From Actinomycetes bacterium (GTDB lineage: Bacteria > Bacillota > Sulfobacillia > Sulfobacillales > JAIMBI01), in contig JAIMBI010000002.1 in the NCBI GenBank assembly GCA_023565505.1, forward strand, positions 62,001-126,000: 64,000 nucleotides of DNA, in the 5' to 3' direction. The translations under genes and the position numbers were made by a program. A model generated the notes under the pieces. That model did no database searches. It was not told the origin of the DNA and was given only the letters and a program-made list of their open reading frames with translations. Numbering within the stretch: the stretch's first letter is position 1; the number at the start of each line of letters is the position of its first letter. Below are positions 34,532 to 43,151 of this stretch, piece by piece.

Positions 34532-36466
34532 ATGGGAGCGCAGTTGTTCGAGCCGGTCCGGGTGCGCGAGACGGTCCTCGCCAATCGCCTCGTGCATGTG
34601 GCCACCCTGACCCAACTCGGCCGGGACGGGCTGCCCACGGCCGCGCAGGCGGCCTACCTCCGGCGGCGGGCCGCGGGGGGCGTGGGGTGCATCGTGACCG
34701 AGGGGGTCTCGGTGCATTCGTCGTCCCGCCCCCATCCCGGCGTCGTCCAGGCCTACCGGCCGGAGGCCTTCGCCGGGCTCCGGGCGTGGCCCCAGGCGGC
34801 CGCCGGGGTCCCGGTGCTCCTGCAGCTCTGGCACGTCGGCCGCCAGCAGCTGTGGGGACCCCGGGAGGCTCCCTGGGGCGTCTCGCCGGAGCCCGACGCC
34901 TTGAGCGGCAGCGTGCCCCACGTGATGACCGACGCCGAGATTGAGGCGGTCCTGGAGGCGTTCGCGGCGGCGGCGCGCCAGGCCGAGGCGGCCGGCTTCG
35001 CGGGCGTGGAGCTGCACGGCGCCCACGGCTATCTCCTGACCCAGTTCCTCTCCCCCTGGAGCAACACCCGGACCGATCGCTGGGGCGGCGACGCGGAGCG
35101 GCGCCGGGCCTTCGTGCTGGAACTGGCACGCCGGGTCCGGCGGGCGACCGGCCCGCGGTTCATCGTCGGGATCAAGCTGTCGGGCCACGAGTTCGTCCCC
35201 GGCGGGTTGACCGAGCGCGACGCGGCGGACTTGGTCGCTGCCCTGGCCGCGGAGGGGCTCGTCGACCTCGTCGGCGTCAGCCAGGGCAACTTCAGCCTCA
35301 GCCTGGAGCGGCACGTGCCCGACCTGCACTTCCCGGAGGCGCCGTTCGCCTACCTGGCGCGGACCGTGCGCGAAGCGGCGGCCGGTGTGCCGGTGATCGC
35401 GATGGGGCGGATCATGTCCCGCGCGACGGCGGAGCGGCTGGTCGCGGAGGGGTGGGCGGACTTGGTGGGGCTGTCGCGGGCGCTGCTCGCGGATCCGGAC
35501 CTGCCGCGCAAGTGGCGGGGGATCGACGGCGAGCCGGTCCGGCCGTGCCTGGCGTGCAACGTCTGCTGGGGGCGGATCCATCAGGGCCGGCCGGTGGCCT
35601 GCGTGCACAACCCGGAGTTGGGCGAGGAGGAACGCTGGACCCCGCCCGCACCGATCCCCCGCCGCGCGGCGGTGGTGGTCGCGGGAGCCGGACCGGCGGG
35701 GCTGGAGGCGGCCTGGGTGCTGGCGCGGCGGGGCTTCCGGGTGACGGTCTACGAGGCGGCCGGGGAGCCGGGCGGGCAGGCGGCCCGCCTCCGGCGCCTG
35801 GCCGGCCTGGAGCGGTTCGGGGAGCTCGTGGATTATCAACTGGCGCAGTGCGCACGCTACGGCGTCGCCTTCCGCCTGGGGACCCCGCTGACGCCGGAGG
35901 ACCCCGTCGAAGCCGACGCCGTCGTGGTCGCCACCGGGTCGGTCCCGGTGCGACCCACCATCCCCGGGTGGAGGGGGCCGGTCCGGGTGCCCGACGAGGT
36001 GCCGGACCTCGCCCCGGCGCCCCCCGCGGGGGCCACGGCCGTGGTGGTGGACGAGGACGGCGGCTACTACGCCTACGGACCGGCGGAGCACCTTTTGGCC
36101 CGCGGTTGGGCGGTGGTCCTGGTGACCAGCCGCACCGCGCTCGGAGCGCGTCTCGACTATCTGTCCCGCATCGGGCTGGAGCGGCGGCTCCGGACGCACG
36201 ACGTACCGGTGTGGACCGGCTGGCGGGTGGTCGGCGGGGGCGACCGGGTGCTGCTCCTGGAAGACGTGTTCACCGGCCGCCGGCGGGCCATCGAGGACGT
36301 GGCGCTGGTCGTGTGGGCGGGAGCCCGCCGGGCCGTCGACGACCTCTGGCGCACCGGACGCGAGGCCTGGTTCCGCCGCTGGGCCCCGATCGGGGACGCC
36401 TTCGCGCCCCGGGATCTCCTGGCGGCGGTGCACGAAGGACACCGGCTAGCCCGGGAGATCCGCTGA
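34532..36466 (+). CDS. NADH:flavin oxidoreductase, 2,4-dienoyl-CoA reductase/trimethylamine dehydrogenase type
   Basis: This 644-residue protein has an N-terminal FMN-binding TIM barrel (HGAHGYLLTQFLSPWSNTRTD), a [4Fe-4S] site with C339, C342, C345 and C357, and C-terminal FAD/NAD domains (VVAGAGPAGLEAAW near 390). The architecture transfers electrons NADPH-FAD-FeS-FMN in 2,4-dienoyl-CoA reductase. Cysteine spacing of 2-2-11 in CNVCWGR is nearer to the trimethylamine dehydrogenase pattern than to the CxxCxxxC of E. coli FadH. It may reduce an enoyl substrate or demethylate an amine. The ATG has GAGGAGG upstream. Confidence 0.87.
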   Translation: MGAQLFEPVRVRETVLANRLVHVATLTQLGRDGLPTAAQAAYLRRRAAGGVGCIVTEGVSVHSSSRPHPGVVQAYRPEAFAGLRAWPQAAAGVPVLLQLWHVGRQQLWGPREAPWGVSPEPDALSGSVPHVMTDAEIEAVLEAFAAAARQAEAAGFAGVELHGAHGYLLTQFLSPWSNTRTDRWGGDAERRRAFVLELARRVRRATGPRFIVGIKLSGHEFVPGGLTERDAADLVAALAAEGLVDLVGVSQGNFSLSLERHVPDLHFPEAPFAYLARTVREAAAGVPVIAMGRIMSRATAERLVAEGWADLVGLSRALLADPDLPRKWRGIDGEPVRPCLACNVCWGRIHQGRPVACVHNPELGEEERWTPPAPIPRRAAVVVAGAGPAGLEAAWVLARRGFRVTVYEAAGEPGGQAARLRRLAGLERFGELVDYQLAQCARYGVAFRLGTPLTPEDPVEADAVVVATGSVPVRPTIPGWRGPVRVPDEVPDLAPAPPAGATAVVVDEDGGYYAYGPAEHLLARGWAVVLVTSRTALGARLDYLSRIGLERRLRTHDVPVWTGWRVVGGGDRVLLLEDVFTGRRRAIEDVALVVWAGARRAVDDLWRTGREAWFRRWAPIGDAFAPRDLLAAVHEGHRLAREIR

Positions 36467-36804
36467 GGCCACTGAGGCCGCGGGTCCGCCCGGGCGGGAG
36501 GGAACGCGGCGGACCGACGCGGCGCGCCGGACCGCGGGAGCCGCACGGGCTCCGCGTACGGGGGGCGGGCGTCGCCGCGGTCGGCGGCCCCAACGGTGTC
36601 TGGACGCGTGCGACGAGGACGGCTACCGTAACGGTGGGGGCGGCGGCCCGCACGACGGGCGCCGCCCGCCGGGCTACGGTGGCCTGACGGTTGGCGGGAG
36701 GTGGCGGTCGTCGACGCCATGCGGCTCATCGCGACGGTCCAGGCTCCGGACGCCGAACGGGGCGGGCGAAAGGCCGCGGCCGGCGCCGGGCGGGGGATGG
36801 TCCG
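36467..36804. other. Intergenic region between the flavoenzyme and DMT genes
   Basis: No supported gene is seen. The region is GC-rich and holds the strong bulged hairpin at 36638-36667 and a small ACCGT-A-ACGGT inverted repeat at 36624-36634. The DMT start is weakly supported by GGGGGATGG. Confidence 0.5.
36638..36667 (+). terminator. Bulged 12-bp hairpin downstream of the flavin oxidoreductase
   Basis: The arm at 36638-36650 (GGGCGGCGGCCCG) pairs with 36656-36667 (CGGGCGCCGCCC) with one bulged G and a five-base loop, CACGA. It is about 170 bases after the stop codon. It may terminate the upstream transcript or sit in the leader of the transporter gene. Confidence 0.4.
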
Positions 36805-37764
36805 GTGACCCGGCCGCGCCCCGCGGAGGCGGCGGGCTATTCGCGCGGAGTCCTGGCCGCCTACTTCGCCGGGCTGATGCTCGCCTGGGGGCTGGCGTTC
36901 GGGGCCATCAAGGTGGGCCTGGCGGCGTGCCCCCCGCTCCTGTACGCGGGCCTCCGGACGCTCGGCGGCGGGGCGGCCCTGTCGCTCTGGGCGTGGTGGC
37001 GGCGCGAGCCCCTGCGCCTGAGGGAGGAGGGGACCGTCTACGTCGTCTCCTCCCTGCTCAACGTCATTGTGTTCTTCGGCCTCCAGACGGTCACCATCCA
37101 GCTGCTGCCCTCGGGCCTGGCGTCGGTGCTGGTGTACTTCCAGCCCATCGCCGTGGGCGTCATCGCCTGGATCTGGCTTCGGGAGCCGATGACCGTGACC
37201 AAGGCGATCGGTCTCGGGCTGGGGTTCCTGGGGATGGTGGCCGCCAGCGGGCAGGCGCTCGCCCTCCGCCACGCCGGCGACGGGGTGGCGGTGGGTCTCC
37301 TGTCCGCCGTGACCTGGGCGGCCGGCACCGTGTACGTCAAGGCGGTCCAGGACCGAGTCTCGGCCGTCTGGCTGATGGCGGTGCAGTTCACGCTGGGGGG
37401 ACTGGTGCTGACGCCGCTCGCGCTCCTCGTCGACCGCGGGCAGCCGGTCGTGTGGTCGTGGACGCTCGTCGGCAGCCTCGCCTACGCGTCCCTGGCCGGC
37501 GTCGCGTTCGCCTGGATCGCGTGGTATGCCATCATCCGGGTGTTCCCCGCCACCGAGGCGTCGGCTTACATCTTCGGCGTGCCCCTCGTCTCGGTGCTGA
37601 CCGGCGTGGTCGCCCTCGGCGAGCCGTTCACGCCCGAGCTCGCCGTGGGGCTCGTCGCGACGGCCCTCGGCATCTTCCTCGTCAACCGGGCCGCGCCCCG
37701 CCGCCCCGCGGAAGCGGGCGAAGGGCGGCGCGAGGCCCGGGCGCGTCCGCCGGGGGAGGGCTGA
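36805..37764 (+). CDS. DMT-superfamily (EamA) permease
   Basis: A 319-residue membrane protein with about ten hydrophobic helices in two EamA repeats. Visible landmarks are LAAYFAGLMLAWGLAFGAIK at the N-terminus, QLLPSGLASVLVYFQPI with the first repeat's end, and PATEASAYIFGVPLVSVLTG in the second repeat. Such proteins usually export amino acids or other metabolites. The GTG at 36805 is the best start; upstream residues are low complexity. It ends 12 bases from the convergent proA. Confidence 0.85.
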   Translation: MTRPRPAEAAGYSRGVLAAYFAGLMLAWGLAFGAIKVGLAACPPLLYAGLRTLGGGAALSLWAWWRREPLRLREEGTVYVVSSLLNVIVFFGLQTVTIQLLPSGLASVLVYFQPIAVGVIAWIWLREPMTVTKAIGLGLGFLGMVAASGQALALRHAGDGVAVGLLSAVTWAAGTVYVKAVQDRVSAVWLMAVQFTLGGLVLTPLALLVDRGQPVVWSWTLVGSLAYASLAGVAFAWIAWYAIIRVFPATEASAYIFGVPLVSVLTGVVALGEPFTPELAVGLVATALGIFLVNRAAPRRPAEAGEGRREARARPPGEG

Positions 37765-37776
37765 CCCGCCCCGCCC

Positions 37777-39021
37777 TCAGCGGAGGTCGCGGGTCTGCCC
37801 GGCCCCCCAGGCCAGCGTCTTGACGGTGGTCAACGCCTCCAGCCCCATCGGTCCGCGCGCGTGGAGCTTCTGCGTGCTGATGCCGACCTCTGCCCCGAGG
37901 CCGAACTGGAAGCCGTCGGTGAAGCGGGTGGAGGCGTTCCAGTAGACCACCGCCGCGTCCACCTCCTGGTGGAACCGCATGCCCGCCGCGTAGTCGTTGG
38001 TCACGATGGCCTCCGAGTGCCGCGTGCCGTAGCGCGCGATGTGGGCGAGGGCTTGATCCAGGCTGTCCACCACGGCCACGGCGAGCTCGAGGTCGAGGTA
38101 CTCCTGCGCCCAGTCGGCTTCGGTCGCCGGCTCCATGGCCGGGACGAGCGCCCGGGCGGCGGCATCGCCGTGGAAGCGGACCCCGTCGGCGGACAGCCGC
38201 TCGTAGGCGCGGGGGAGGAACGCCGGCGCCACCTCGCGGTGGACCAGGAGAGTCTCCAGGGCGTTGCAGACGGCCGGATTGCCCACCTTGCCGTCGCGCA
38301 GGATCGCCAGGGCCATGTCCAGGTCGGCCGCGCGGTCGACGTAGAGGTGGCAGTTGCCCACCCCCGTCTCGATGACCGGCACCGTGGCCTCGCGGGCGAC
38401 CGTGCGGATGAGCTCGGCCCCCCCGCGGGGGATGAGCAGGTCCAGCCCCTCGAGGTGCATCAGGGCCGTGGCCCACCGGCGGTCCGGATCCGGCACCAGC
38501 TGAAGCACGTCGGGATCGAAGCCGGCGTCGGCCAGGGCGCCGCGCAGCACCCGCACCAGGGCCGCGTTGGAGCCGAGCGCTTCGCGCCCGCCCCGCAGGA
38601 TGAGCGCGTTGCCGCTCTTGACCGCCAGCCCGCTGGCCTCCACGGTGACGCCGGGCCGACTTTCGTAGATGAGTCCGATCACCCCGAGGGGCACGCGGAC
38701 CTGCTCCAGCCGCAGTCCGTTGGGCAGCGTGCGCAGGCCGCTCCCGCGCCCGAGCGGGTCGGGCAGCGCGGCCACCGCCTCCAGGCCGTCGGCCAGGTCG
38801 GCCAGCTTGGCCGCGGACAGTTCCAGGCGGCGGCGCAGGCTCGCGCTGAGCGCCTGGGCTTCGGGACGGGCCAGATCCTCCCGGTTGGCCGCCAGGATGT
38901 CGTCCGTCGCGGCGCGCACCGCCGCCGCCATGGCGCGGAGCGCCCGGTCCCGCTCGGCCGTGGCGGAGCGCCCGAGCGCCGCCTGGGCGGCCTTGGCGCG
39001 GGAGAGCATTGCCTCAAGCAC
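37777..39021 (-). CDS. proA: Glutamate-5-semialdehyde dehydrogenase (gamma-glutamyl phosphate reductase)
   Basis: ProA reduces gamma-glutamyl phosphate with NADPH to glutamate-5-semialdehyde, the second step of proline synthesis. The 414-residue protein shows GVIGLIYESRPGVTVEA, ALILRGGREA, LIPRGGAELIRTV, the catalytic cysteine in GVGNCHLYVD, and NASTRFTDGFQFGLGAEVGIST. GTG at 39021 follows GAGGAGGTG. It overlaps the proB end by 8 bases, so the two are translationally coupled. Confidence 0.96.
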   Translation of the reverse strand: MLEAMLSRAKAAQAALGRSATAERDRALRAMAAAVRAATDDILAANREDLARPEAQALSASLRRRLELSAAKLADLADGLEAVAALPDPLGRGSGLRTLPNGLRLEQVRVPLGVIGLIYESRPGVTVEASGLAVKSGNALILRGGREALGSNAALVRVLRGALADAGFDPDVLQLVPDPDRRWATALMHLEGLDLLIPRGGAELIRTVAREATVPVIETGVGNCHLYVDRAADLDMALAILRDGKVGNPAVCNALETLLVHREVAPAFLPRAYERLSADGVRFHGDAAARALVPAMEPATEADWAQEYLDLELAVAVVDSLDQALAHIARYGTRHSEAIVTNDYAAGMRFHQEVDAAVVYWNASTRFTDGFQFGLGAEVGISTQKLHARGPMGLEALTTVKTLAWGAGQTRDLR

Positions 39022-39832
39022 CGGGGATCACCTCCTCGGAAGCGTCGGCCGCCGGCGTTCCGGGCGACCGAGCCAGAAACCACGTCCCCACGTCCCGGTC
39101 CCCGGCCGCGACGGCGACCAGCACGTCGGGGTGCCGGCTATGGGCCAGGACGAGCGGGATCCGCGCCTCCTGGCAGATGCGGGCCGCCAGGAGCTTGGTG
39201 ACCATGCCCCCCGTGCCCCAGTGCCCGGCCCCCTCCGCCGCCCGGACCATCTCGGGGGTGACCCAGCCGACCGTCCGATGGCGCGCGGCGTCGGGATGCC
39301 GCCGGGGATCCGCCGTGTAGTAGCCGTCGATGTCCGACAGCAGGACCACCAGGTCGGCCGCCATCAGCACGGCCACCCGCGCGGCGAGGGTGTCGTTGTC
39401 CCCCACGCGGATCTCCTCGTCGGCCACGGTGTCGTTCTCGTTGACCACCGGGAGCACCGACCAGGCCAAGAGTTGCGTCAGGGTCGCCCGGCAGCGCTCC
39501 CGCCGCCGCGTGCCCGGCTCCAGGTCCTCGCGGGTGAGGAGCACCTGGGCCACAGGGCGCTTGGGCAGCACCGCCTGGTAGCTTTGGATGAGACGCGCCT
39601 GCCCGACGGCGGCCATGGCCTGCTTCTGCGTCAGCGTGCGCGGCCGGGCGCCCAGCGCCTGCGAACCGAGCCCGATGGCGCCGGAGGTCACCAGGATGAC
39701 CTCATGCCCCCGGTCCCACAGCGTTTCCACCTGGCGGCCGAGATCCGCGAGATAGGGCAGGTCGAGCTGGTTCTGGCGGTCATAGAGGCTTGACGTACCG
39801 ACTTTGACCACGATCCGCACCGAGAAGGTCAT
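39014..39832 (-). CDS. proB: Glutamate 5-kinase lacking the PUA domain
   Basis: ProB phosphorylates glutamate to gamma-glutamyl phosphate, the committed and usually proline-inhibited step. The 272-residue amino acid kinase domain shows VVKVGTSSLYD, VTSGAIGLGSQALG, VVNENDTVADEEIRVGDNDTLAA and GTGGMVTKLLAA. It stops where the kinase domain ends, so the C-terminal PUA domain of the roughly 367-residue E. coli form is absent. ATG at 39832 is preceded by GGACGGAG. A much longer frame upstream on this strand is a shadow of the korA gene. Confidence 0.95.
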   Translation of the reverse strand: MTFSVRIVVKVGTSSLYDRQNQLDLPYLADLGRQVETLWDRGHEVILVTSGAIGLGSQALGARPRTLTQKQAMAAVGQARLIQSYQAVLPKRPVAQVLLTREDLEPGTRRRERCRATLTQLLAWSVLPVVNENDTVADEEIRVGDNDTLAARVAVLMAADLVVLLSDIDGYYTADPRRHPDAARHRTVGWVTPEMVRAAEGAGHWGTGGMVTKLLAARICQEARIPLVLAHSRHPDVLVAVAAGDRDVGTWFLARSPGTPAADASEEVIPGA

Positions 39833-39914
39833 CTCCGTCCTGGGGGTTGGCCGCGGCCATGCGGATCGCCGGCCTCCGTCCGTCCCCGCCCCGCCCGGGG
39901 GCTGTCTTGGCTTG

Positions 39915-39923
39915 AGTGTAGCA
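39915..39923 (-). promoter_or_regulatory. Candidate extended -10 element for proBA
   Basis: On the minus strand the string TGCTACACT provides a TGn extension and a 4-of-6 hexamer about 83 bases upstream of the proB ATG. No clear -35 is seen. Confidence 0.3.
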
Positions 39924-39987
39924 GGGGAGCCCGGCGGGGGGAAGGTTCCGCGCGCCGCCGGGCGGCCGCGCGCGGCCCGGCCGGGTG

Positions 39988-39993
39988 TACAAT
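39988..39993 (+). promoter_or_regulatory. Candidate -10 hexamer for korAB
   Basis: TACAAT matches the -10 consensus at 5 of 6 positions, 44 bases before the ATG at 40037. There is no recognisable -35 at 16-18 bases, so the call rests on one hexamer. Confidence 0.35.
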
Positions 39994-40036
39994 CGCCTGC
40001 AGAAGGTCCGACAATTCGGGCGAGAGGGTGGAGCAG

Positions 40037-41713
40037 ATGGTGCTGGCGATCACCGGGTACACCGGGCAGGGCATCGAGACAGCCGGGGAGATGCTGCTCG
40101 AGCTGCTGGCCCGGCAGGGCCGGCGGTTCCGTGCGTGGCGTGACTTCTCGACCATCATCCGCGGCGGGTTGACCGCGTTCGAGGTCTACCTGGGGCCGTC
40201 CGGCACGGCCGAGGCTCCTTGGCGGCGCACGCCGGTGGACGTGGTCGCCGGGTGGGACGACGCGGCGCTGGCCGCGTATCGGGACCGCGTCCGGCCGGAG
40301 GCGGTGTACGGCGGCAAAAAGGCGGCGGGCGTGCCCGCGGTGCGGCAGACCGACGCCCCGGCGGTGGGGTTCAACGTCTGGGCGCTCGGCCTGTTGGCGC
40401 GGGCGGCCGGGGTGCCCCGCGACGCCTTGGTCGCCGCGGTGCTCCGGCGGTTCGGCGACGGTCCCAACCGCGCCTGGGCGGAGGCGGGCTACGAGGCCTT
40501 CGCCGGGCCGGTCGCCGGAGCCGAGGCGGGCCCGGACACGGTGGTCCTGTCGGGCAACGACGCCCTCTCCCTCGGGGCGGTGGCGGGAGGGGTGCGCTTC
40601 TACTGCGGCTATCCCATCACGCCGGCTTCGGACATCCTGGAGAACCTGGCGCGGTGGCTGCCGGCGCTCGGGGGCGTGACCTACCAGGTCGAGGACGAGA
40701 TCGCCGCCATCCACATGGCCGTGGGCGCCAGCTTCGCCGGGCAGCGCACCTTCGTCGCCACGAGCGGTCCGGGCGCCTCCCTGATGACCGAGGGCCTGGG
40801 CTGGGCGGCCACCGTGGAGGTGCCGCTGGTGCTGGTGGACAACCAGCGGGGGGGACCGTCGACGGGCATGCCCACCAAGGTGGAGCAGAGCGACTGGCTA
40901 CACCTGGCCCACGCCGGCCACGGCGAGTTCCCCCGCATCGTCCTGGCCCCCACGGGCGTCCTCGACAGTCTCGTGGTCATGCAGGAGGCGTTGAACCTGG
41001 CCGACCGGTACCAGTGCCCGGTGCTGCTCGGGCTCGACCTGGACCTCGCCGTGCGGCGCATCGGGGTGCCCTGGGCGGCCGTGGCCGCCCACCTGGCCGC
41101 CGTGCCGCCCGACCGCGGCCGGACGCTCCTGCCGCCGACGCGCGCGCCCGAAGACTTCCGCCGGTTCGTGAGCCCGGACGGCGACGGGCCGTGGCGGCCC
41201 GTGCCGGGCGTCCGGGGCGGGGCGTACGTGGCGAGCGGGGACGAGCACGACGAGCGGGGCTGGATGGAACCCGACTTCCGCGTCGTGCGCCCCCGCCTGC
41301 ACTGGCGCCGGCTGACCAAGACCCGGACCCTGGCCTACCCGCGCCCCGTCACCGAGGTCGGCGCGGAGGACGCGCCGGTCGTCCTGGTGGCGACGGGCGC
41401 GGTGAGCGAGCTGGTCTACGGGGCCGTGGAGGCCGACCCCGCGCGCTTCCGGGGCGTGCTGGTGCGGCAGATCGTGCCCGCGCCGGTCGATGCGCTCCGG
41501 GCGGCGCTCCGGCGGGCCGAGGCCGTGGTGGTGGCGGAGTACAACGCCACCGGGCAGCTCGAGGAACTGCTGGGGCCGGCCTTCGACGCGGTCCGACCCC
41601 GGGCGCTCCGGCGCTTTGACGGCGAGCATTGGACGCTCGACGAGTTCCTGGGGCGGCTGGAGCAGCTGGACCTCCCCGGCGCGCGGCCGGCCGGGCTGGC
41701 CGGGGCCCGCTGA
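40037..41713 (+). CDS. korA: 2-oxoacid:ferredoxin oxidoreductase, fused gamma-alpha subunit
   Basis: This 558-residue subunit joins the gamma domain (ITGYTGQGIETAGEMLLELL, FSTIIRGGLTAFEV; about 1-180) to the alpha domain (GNDALSLGAVAGGVRFYCGYPITPASDI; onward). With the beta subunit it oxidatively decarboxylates 2-oxoacids such as 2-oxoglutarate or pyruvate to acyl-CoA, reducing ferredoxin. Assignment to 2-oxoglutarate is from family resemblance only. ATG at 40037 is 9 bases after GAGAGG; the GTG at 40028 is too close to it. The beta gene follows 49 bases later. Confidence 0.9.
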   Translation: MVLAITGYTGQGIETAGEMLLELLARQGRRFRAWRDFSTIIRGGLTAFEVYLGPSGTAEAPWRRTPVDVVAGWDDAALAAYRDRVRPEAVYGGKKAAGVPAVRQTDAPAVGFNVWALGLLARAAGVPRDALVAAVLRRFGDGPNRAWAEAGYEAFAGPVAGAEAGPDTVVLSGNDALSLGAVAGGVRFYCGYPITPASDILENLARWLPALGGVTYQVEDEIAAIHMAVGASFAGQRTFVATSGPGASLMTEGLGWAATVEVPLVLVDNQRGGPSTGMPTKVEQSDWLHLAHAGHGEFPRIVLAPTGVLDSLVVMQEALNLADRYQCPVLLGLDLDLAVRRIGVPWAAVAAHLAAVPPDRGRTLLPPTRAPEDFRRFVSPDGDGPWRPVPGVRGGAYVASGDEHDERGWMEPDFRVVRPRLHWRRLTKTRTLAYPRPVTEVGAEDAPVVLVATGAVSELVYGAVEADPARFRGVLVRQIVPAPVDALRAALRRAEAVVVAEYNATGQLEELLGPAFDAVRPRALRRFDGEHWTLDEFLGRLEQLDLPGARPAGLAGAR

Positions 41714-41762
41714 TGCGGGCGCGGGTGGAAGATCACGAGGCGAGGAAGGGCAGGTCGACACG

Positions 41763-42608
41763 ATGGCCACGTATACGGTCCGCGACTACGCGAACGGCAA
41801 CCAGCCCACGTGGTGCCCGGGGTGCGGCGACTATGCCGTGCTCAAGGCCATCCAACGCGCGCTGGCCGACCTCGGTGTACCGCCCGAGCAGGCGGTCCTG
41901 GTGTCCGGCATCGGCTGCAGCGGCAAGATCGGGCATTACTTCGGCGGATACAGCATCCACACCACCCATGGGCGGGCCCTGCCCGTGGCCCAGGGCATCG
42001 TCGCCGCCCGCCCGGACCTGACGGTCATCGTGGCCGGGGGCGACGGGGACGGCTACGGCATCGGCGTCGGCCATCTCGTGCACGCCGCGCGCCGCAATCT
42101 CCCCCTGACCTACGTGGTCATGGACAACGGGGTCTACGGCAACACCAAGGGCCAGACCTCGCCGACCAGTCCCGCCGGCTACCAGTCCAGCACGACCCCG
42201 ATCGGCAACCCCGACCACCCGGTGCGGCCGTTGTGGCTGGCCTGGGCCTCGGGGGCGACCTTCGTGGCCCAGGGGTTCTCGGGGGACGTGACGGGTCTGG
42301 TGGACCTGCTCCGCCGGGCCATCCGGCATCCCGGCTTCGCGCTGGTCAACGTCCTCAGTCCCTGCGTGGTGTTCAACAAGACCCACGGCTACGAGTTCTA
42401 CCGGCAGGCGGTGGTGCCGGTGCCCGAACCGGCGCGCACCGCCGCCGAGTACGTCGCCCTGCTGGAGCGCACGGATTATCCCGTCGGCTGTCTCTGGGAA
42501 GCGCCGTCGGTGCCCGCGCGGCGGGTGGAGGCGGGCCTGGAGCCGGCCGCCCTCGCGCCGGACGCCCTGCGGCGGCTGCTCGAGGGGGACGCGGAAGCCG
42601 CCCCTTAA
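41763..42608 (+). CDS. korB: 2-oxoacid:ferredoxin oxidoreductase beta subunit
   Basis: The 281-residue beta subunit binds thiamine diphosphate and a [4Fe-4S] cluster. The CPGCGDYAVLKA motif (C18, C21), the further cysteine in SGIGCSGK and the TPP motif GGDGDGYGIGVGHLVHAARRN through MDNGVYGNTKGQ are plain, as is a late cysteine in VLSPCVVF. It completes KorAB. The ribosome binding site before ATG 41763 (GGAAGGG) is somewhat distant, which fits reinitiation after korA. Confidence 0.92.
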   Translation: MATYTVRDYANGNQPTWCPGCGDYAVLKAIQRALADLGVPPEQAVLVSGIGCSGKIGHYFGGYSIHTTHGRALPVAQGIVAARPDLTVIVAGGDGDGYGIGVGHLVHAARRNLPLTYVVMDNGVYGNTKGQTSPTSPAGYQSSTTPIGNPDHPVRPLWLAWASGATFVAQGFSGDVTGLVDLLRRAIRHPGFALVNVLSPCVVFNKTHGYEFYRQAVVPVPEPARTAAEYVALLERTDYPVGCLWEAPSVPARRVEAGLEPAALAPDALRRLLEGDAEAAP

Positions 42609-42616
42609 CGCGCTCC

Positions 42617-42638
42617 CGATCCCGTCGGGGCGGGGTCG
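42617..42638 (+). terminator. Hairpin directly after korB
   Basis: CGATCCCG at 42617-42624 pairs with CGGGGTCG at 42631-42638 (8 pairs, one G-U) around a six-base loop, 8 bases after the korB stop. No U tract follows. Confidence 0.45.
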
Positions 42639-42975
42639 ACGTTCCCGCCGTCGGAGACGGGGGCGTGCGCCGTTCCGGGCCCGCCGCCCCCGTCCCCGGC
42701 CGCGGGGCGGCCAGGGCCGTCCCGACGCGCGCCCGGCCCGGCGGCCGGGTCGCCCACCCGGTTCCCGGACCTCGGCGGGCCGGGCGTCGCCCCGTCGCGT
42801 CGGAATTCGGCGAACGACCCTTGTTCGGGGCACCGGGCTCGGTTTCAATCGGGGCGGACGGACGGCGCCGGGGAAGACTGAGCCGCGTCGCCGTGGGGGA
42901 TCCTGGAAGGGCCGGTCGTGCGCGGCGGAAGCGGACCGCGGGGGCCCGGGCCGGGTCCGGTCCGGGTCGAGGCCG

Positions 42976-43004
42976 GTGACCGGCGCGGGCCCCGCGACTA
43001 GACT
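42976..43004 (+). promoter_or_regulatory. Candidate promoter of the E1-E2-E3 operon
   Basis: GTGACC at 42976-42981 and TAGACT at 42999-43004 are 17 bases apart; each matches consensus at 4 of 6 positions. The E1 alpha start lies about 150 bases downstream. Confidence 0.35.
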
Positions 43005-43151
43005 ATGGCGGGCCGGTCGCGGCGGGCGACTCGGGCGCGGGACCGACGGGGCCGTCCGCAGGAGTTTCACCCGCAGGCAGAGAACCGACATGCCGCGCGA
43101 ACGGTCCAAAGCGGCGCGCCCCCGGCGGGGCGCGCGGAGGAGATGGATAGC

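Larger units (their letters stand above)
42609..43151. other. Intergenic region between korB and the 2-oxoacid dehydrogenase operon
   Basis: No protein is supported in this 543-base stretch. It starts with a terminator-like hairpin (42617-42638), continues with very GC-rich sequence, includes a short CGAAC/GTTCG inverted repeat near 42810-42826, and ends with a candidate promoter and leader for the E1 alpha gene. Confidence 0.5.

Noticed and set aside
42609-43151. Possible tRNA or small RNA in the korB-E1 gap
   Set aside because: No cloverleaf, no CCA-type end and no T-loop GTTCRANNC arrangement could be found; only simple hairpins.
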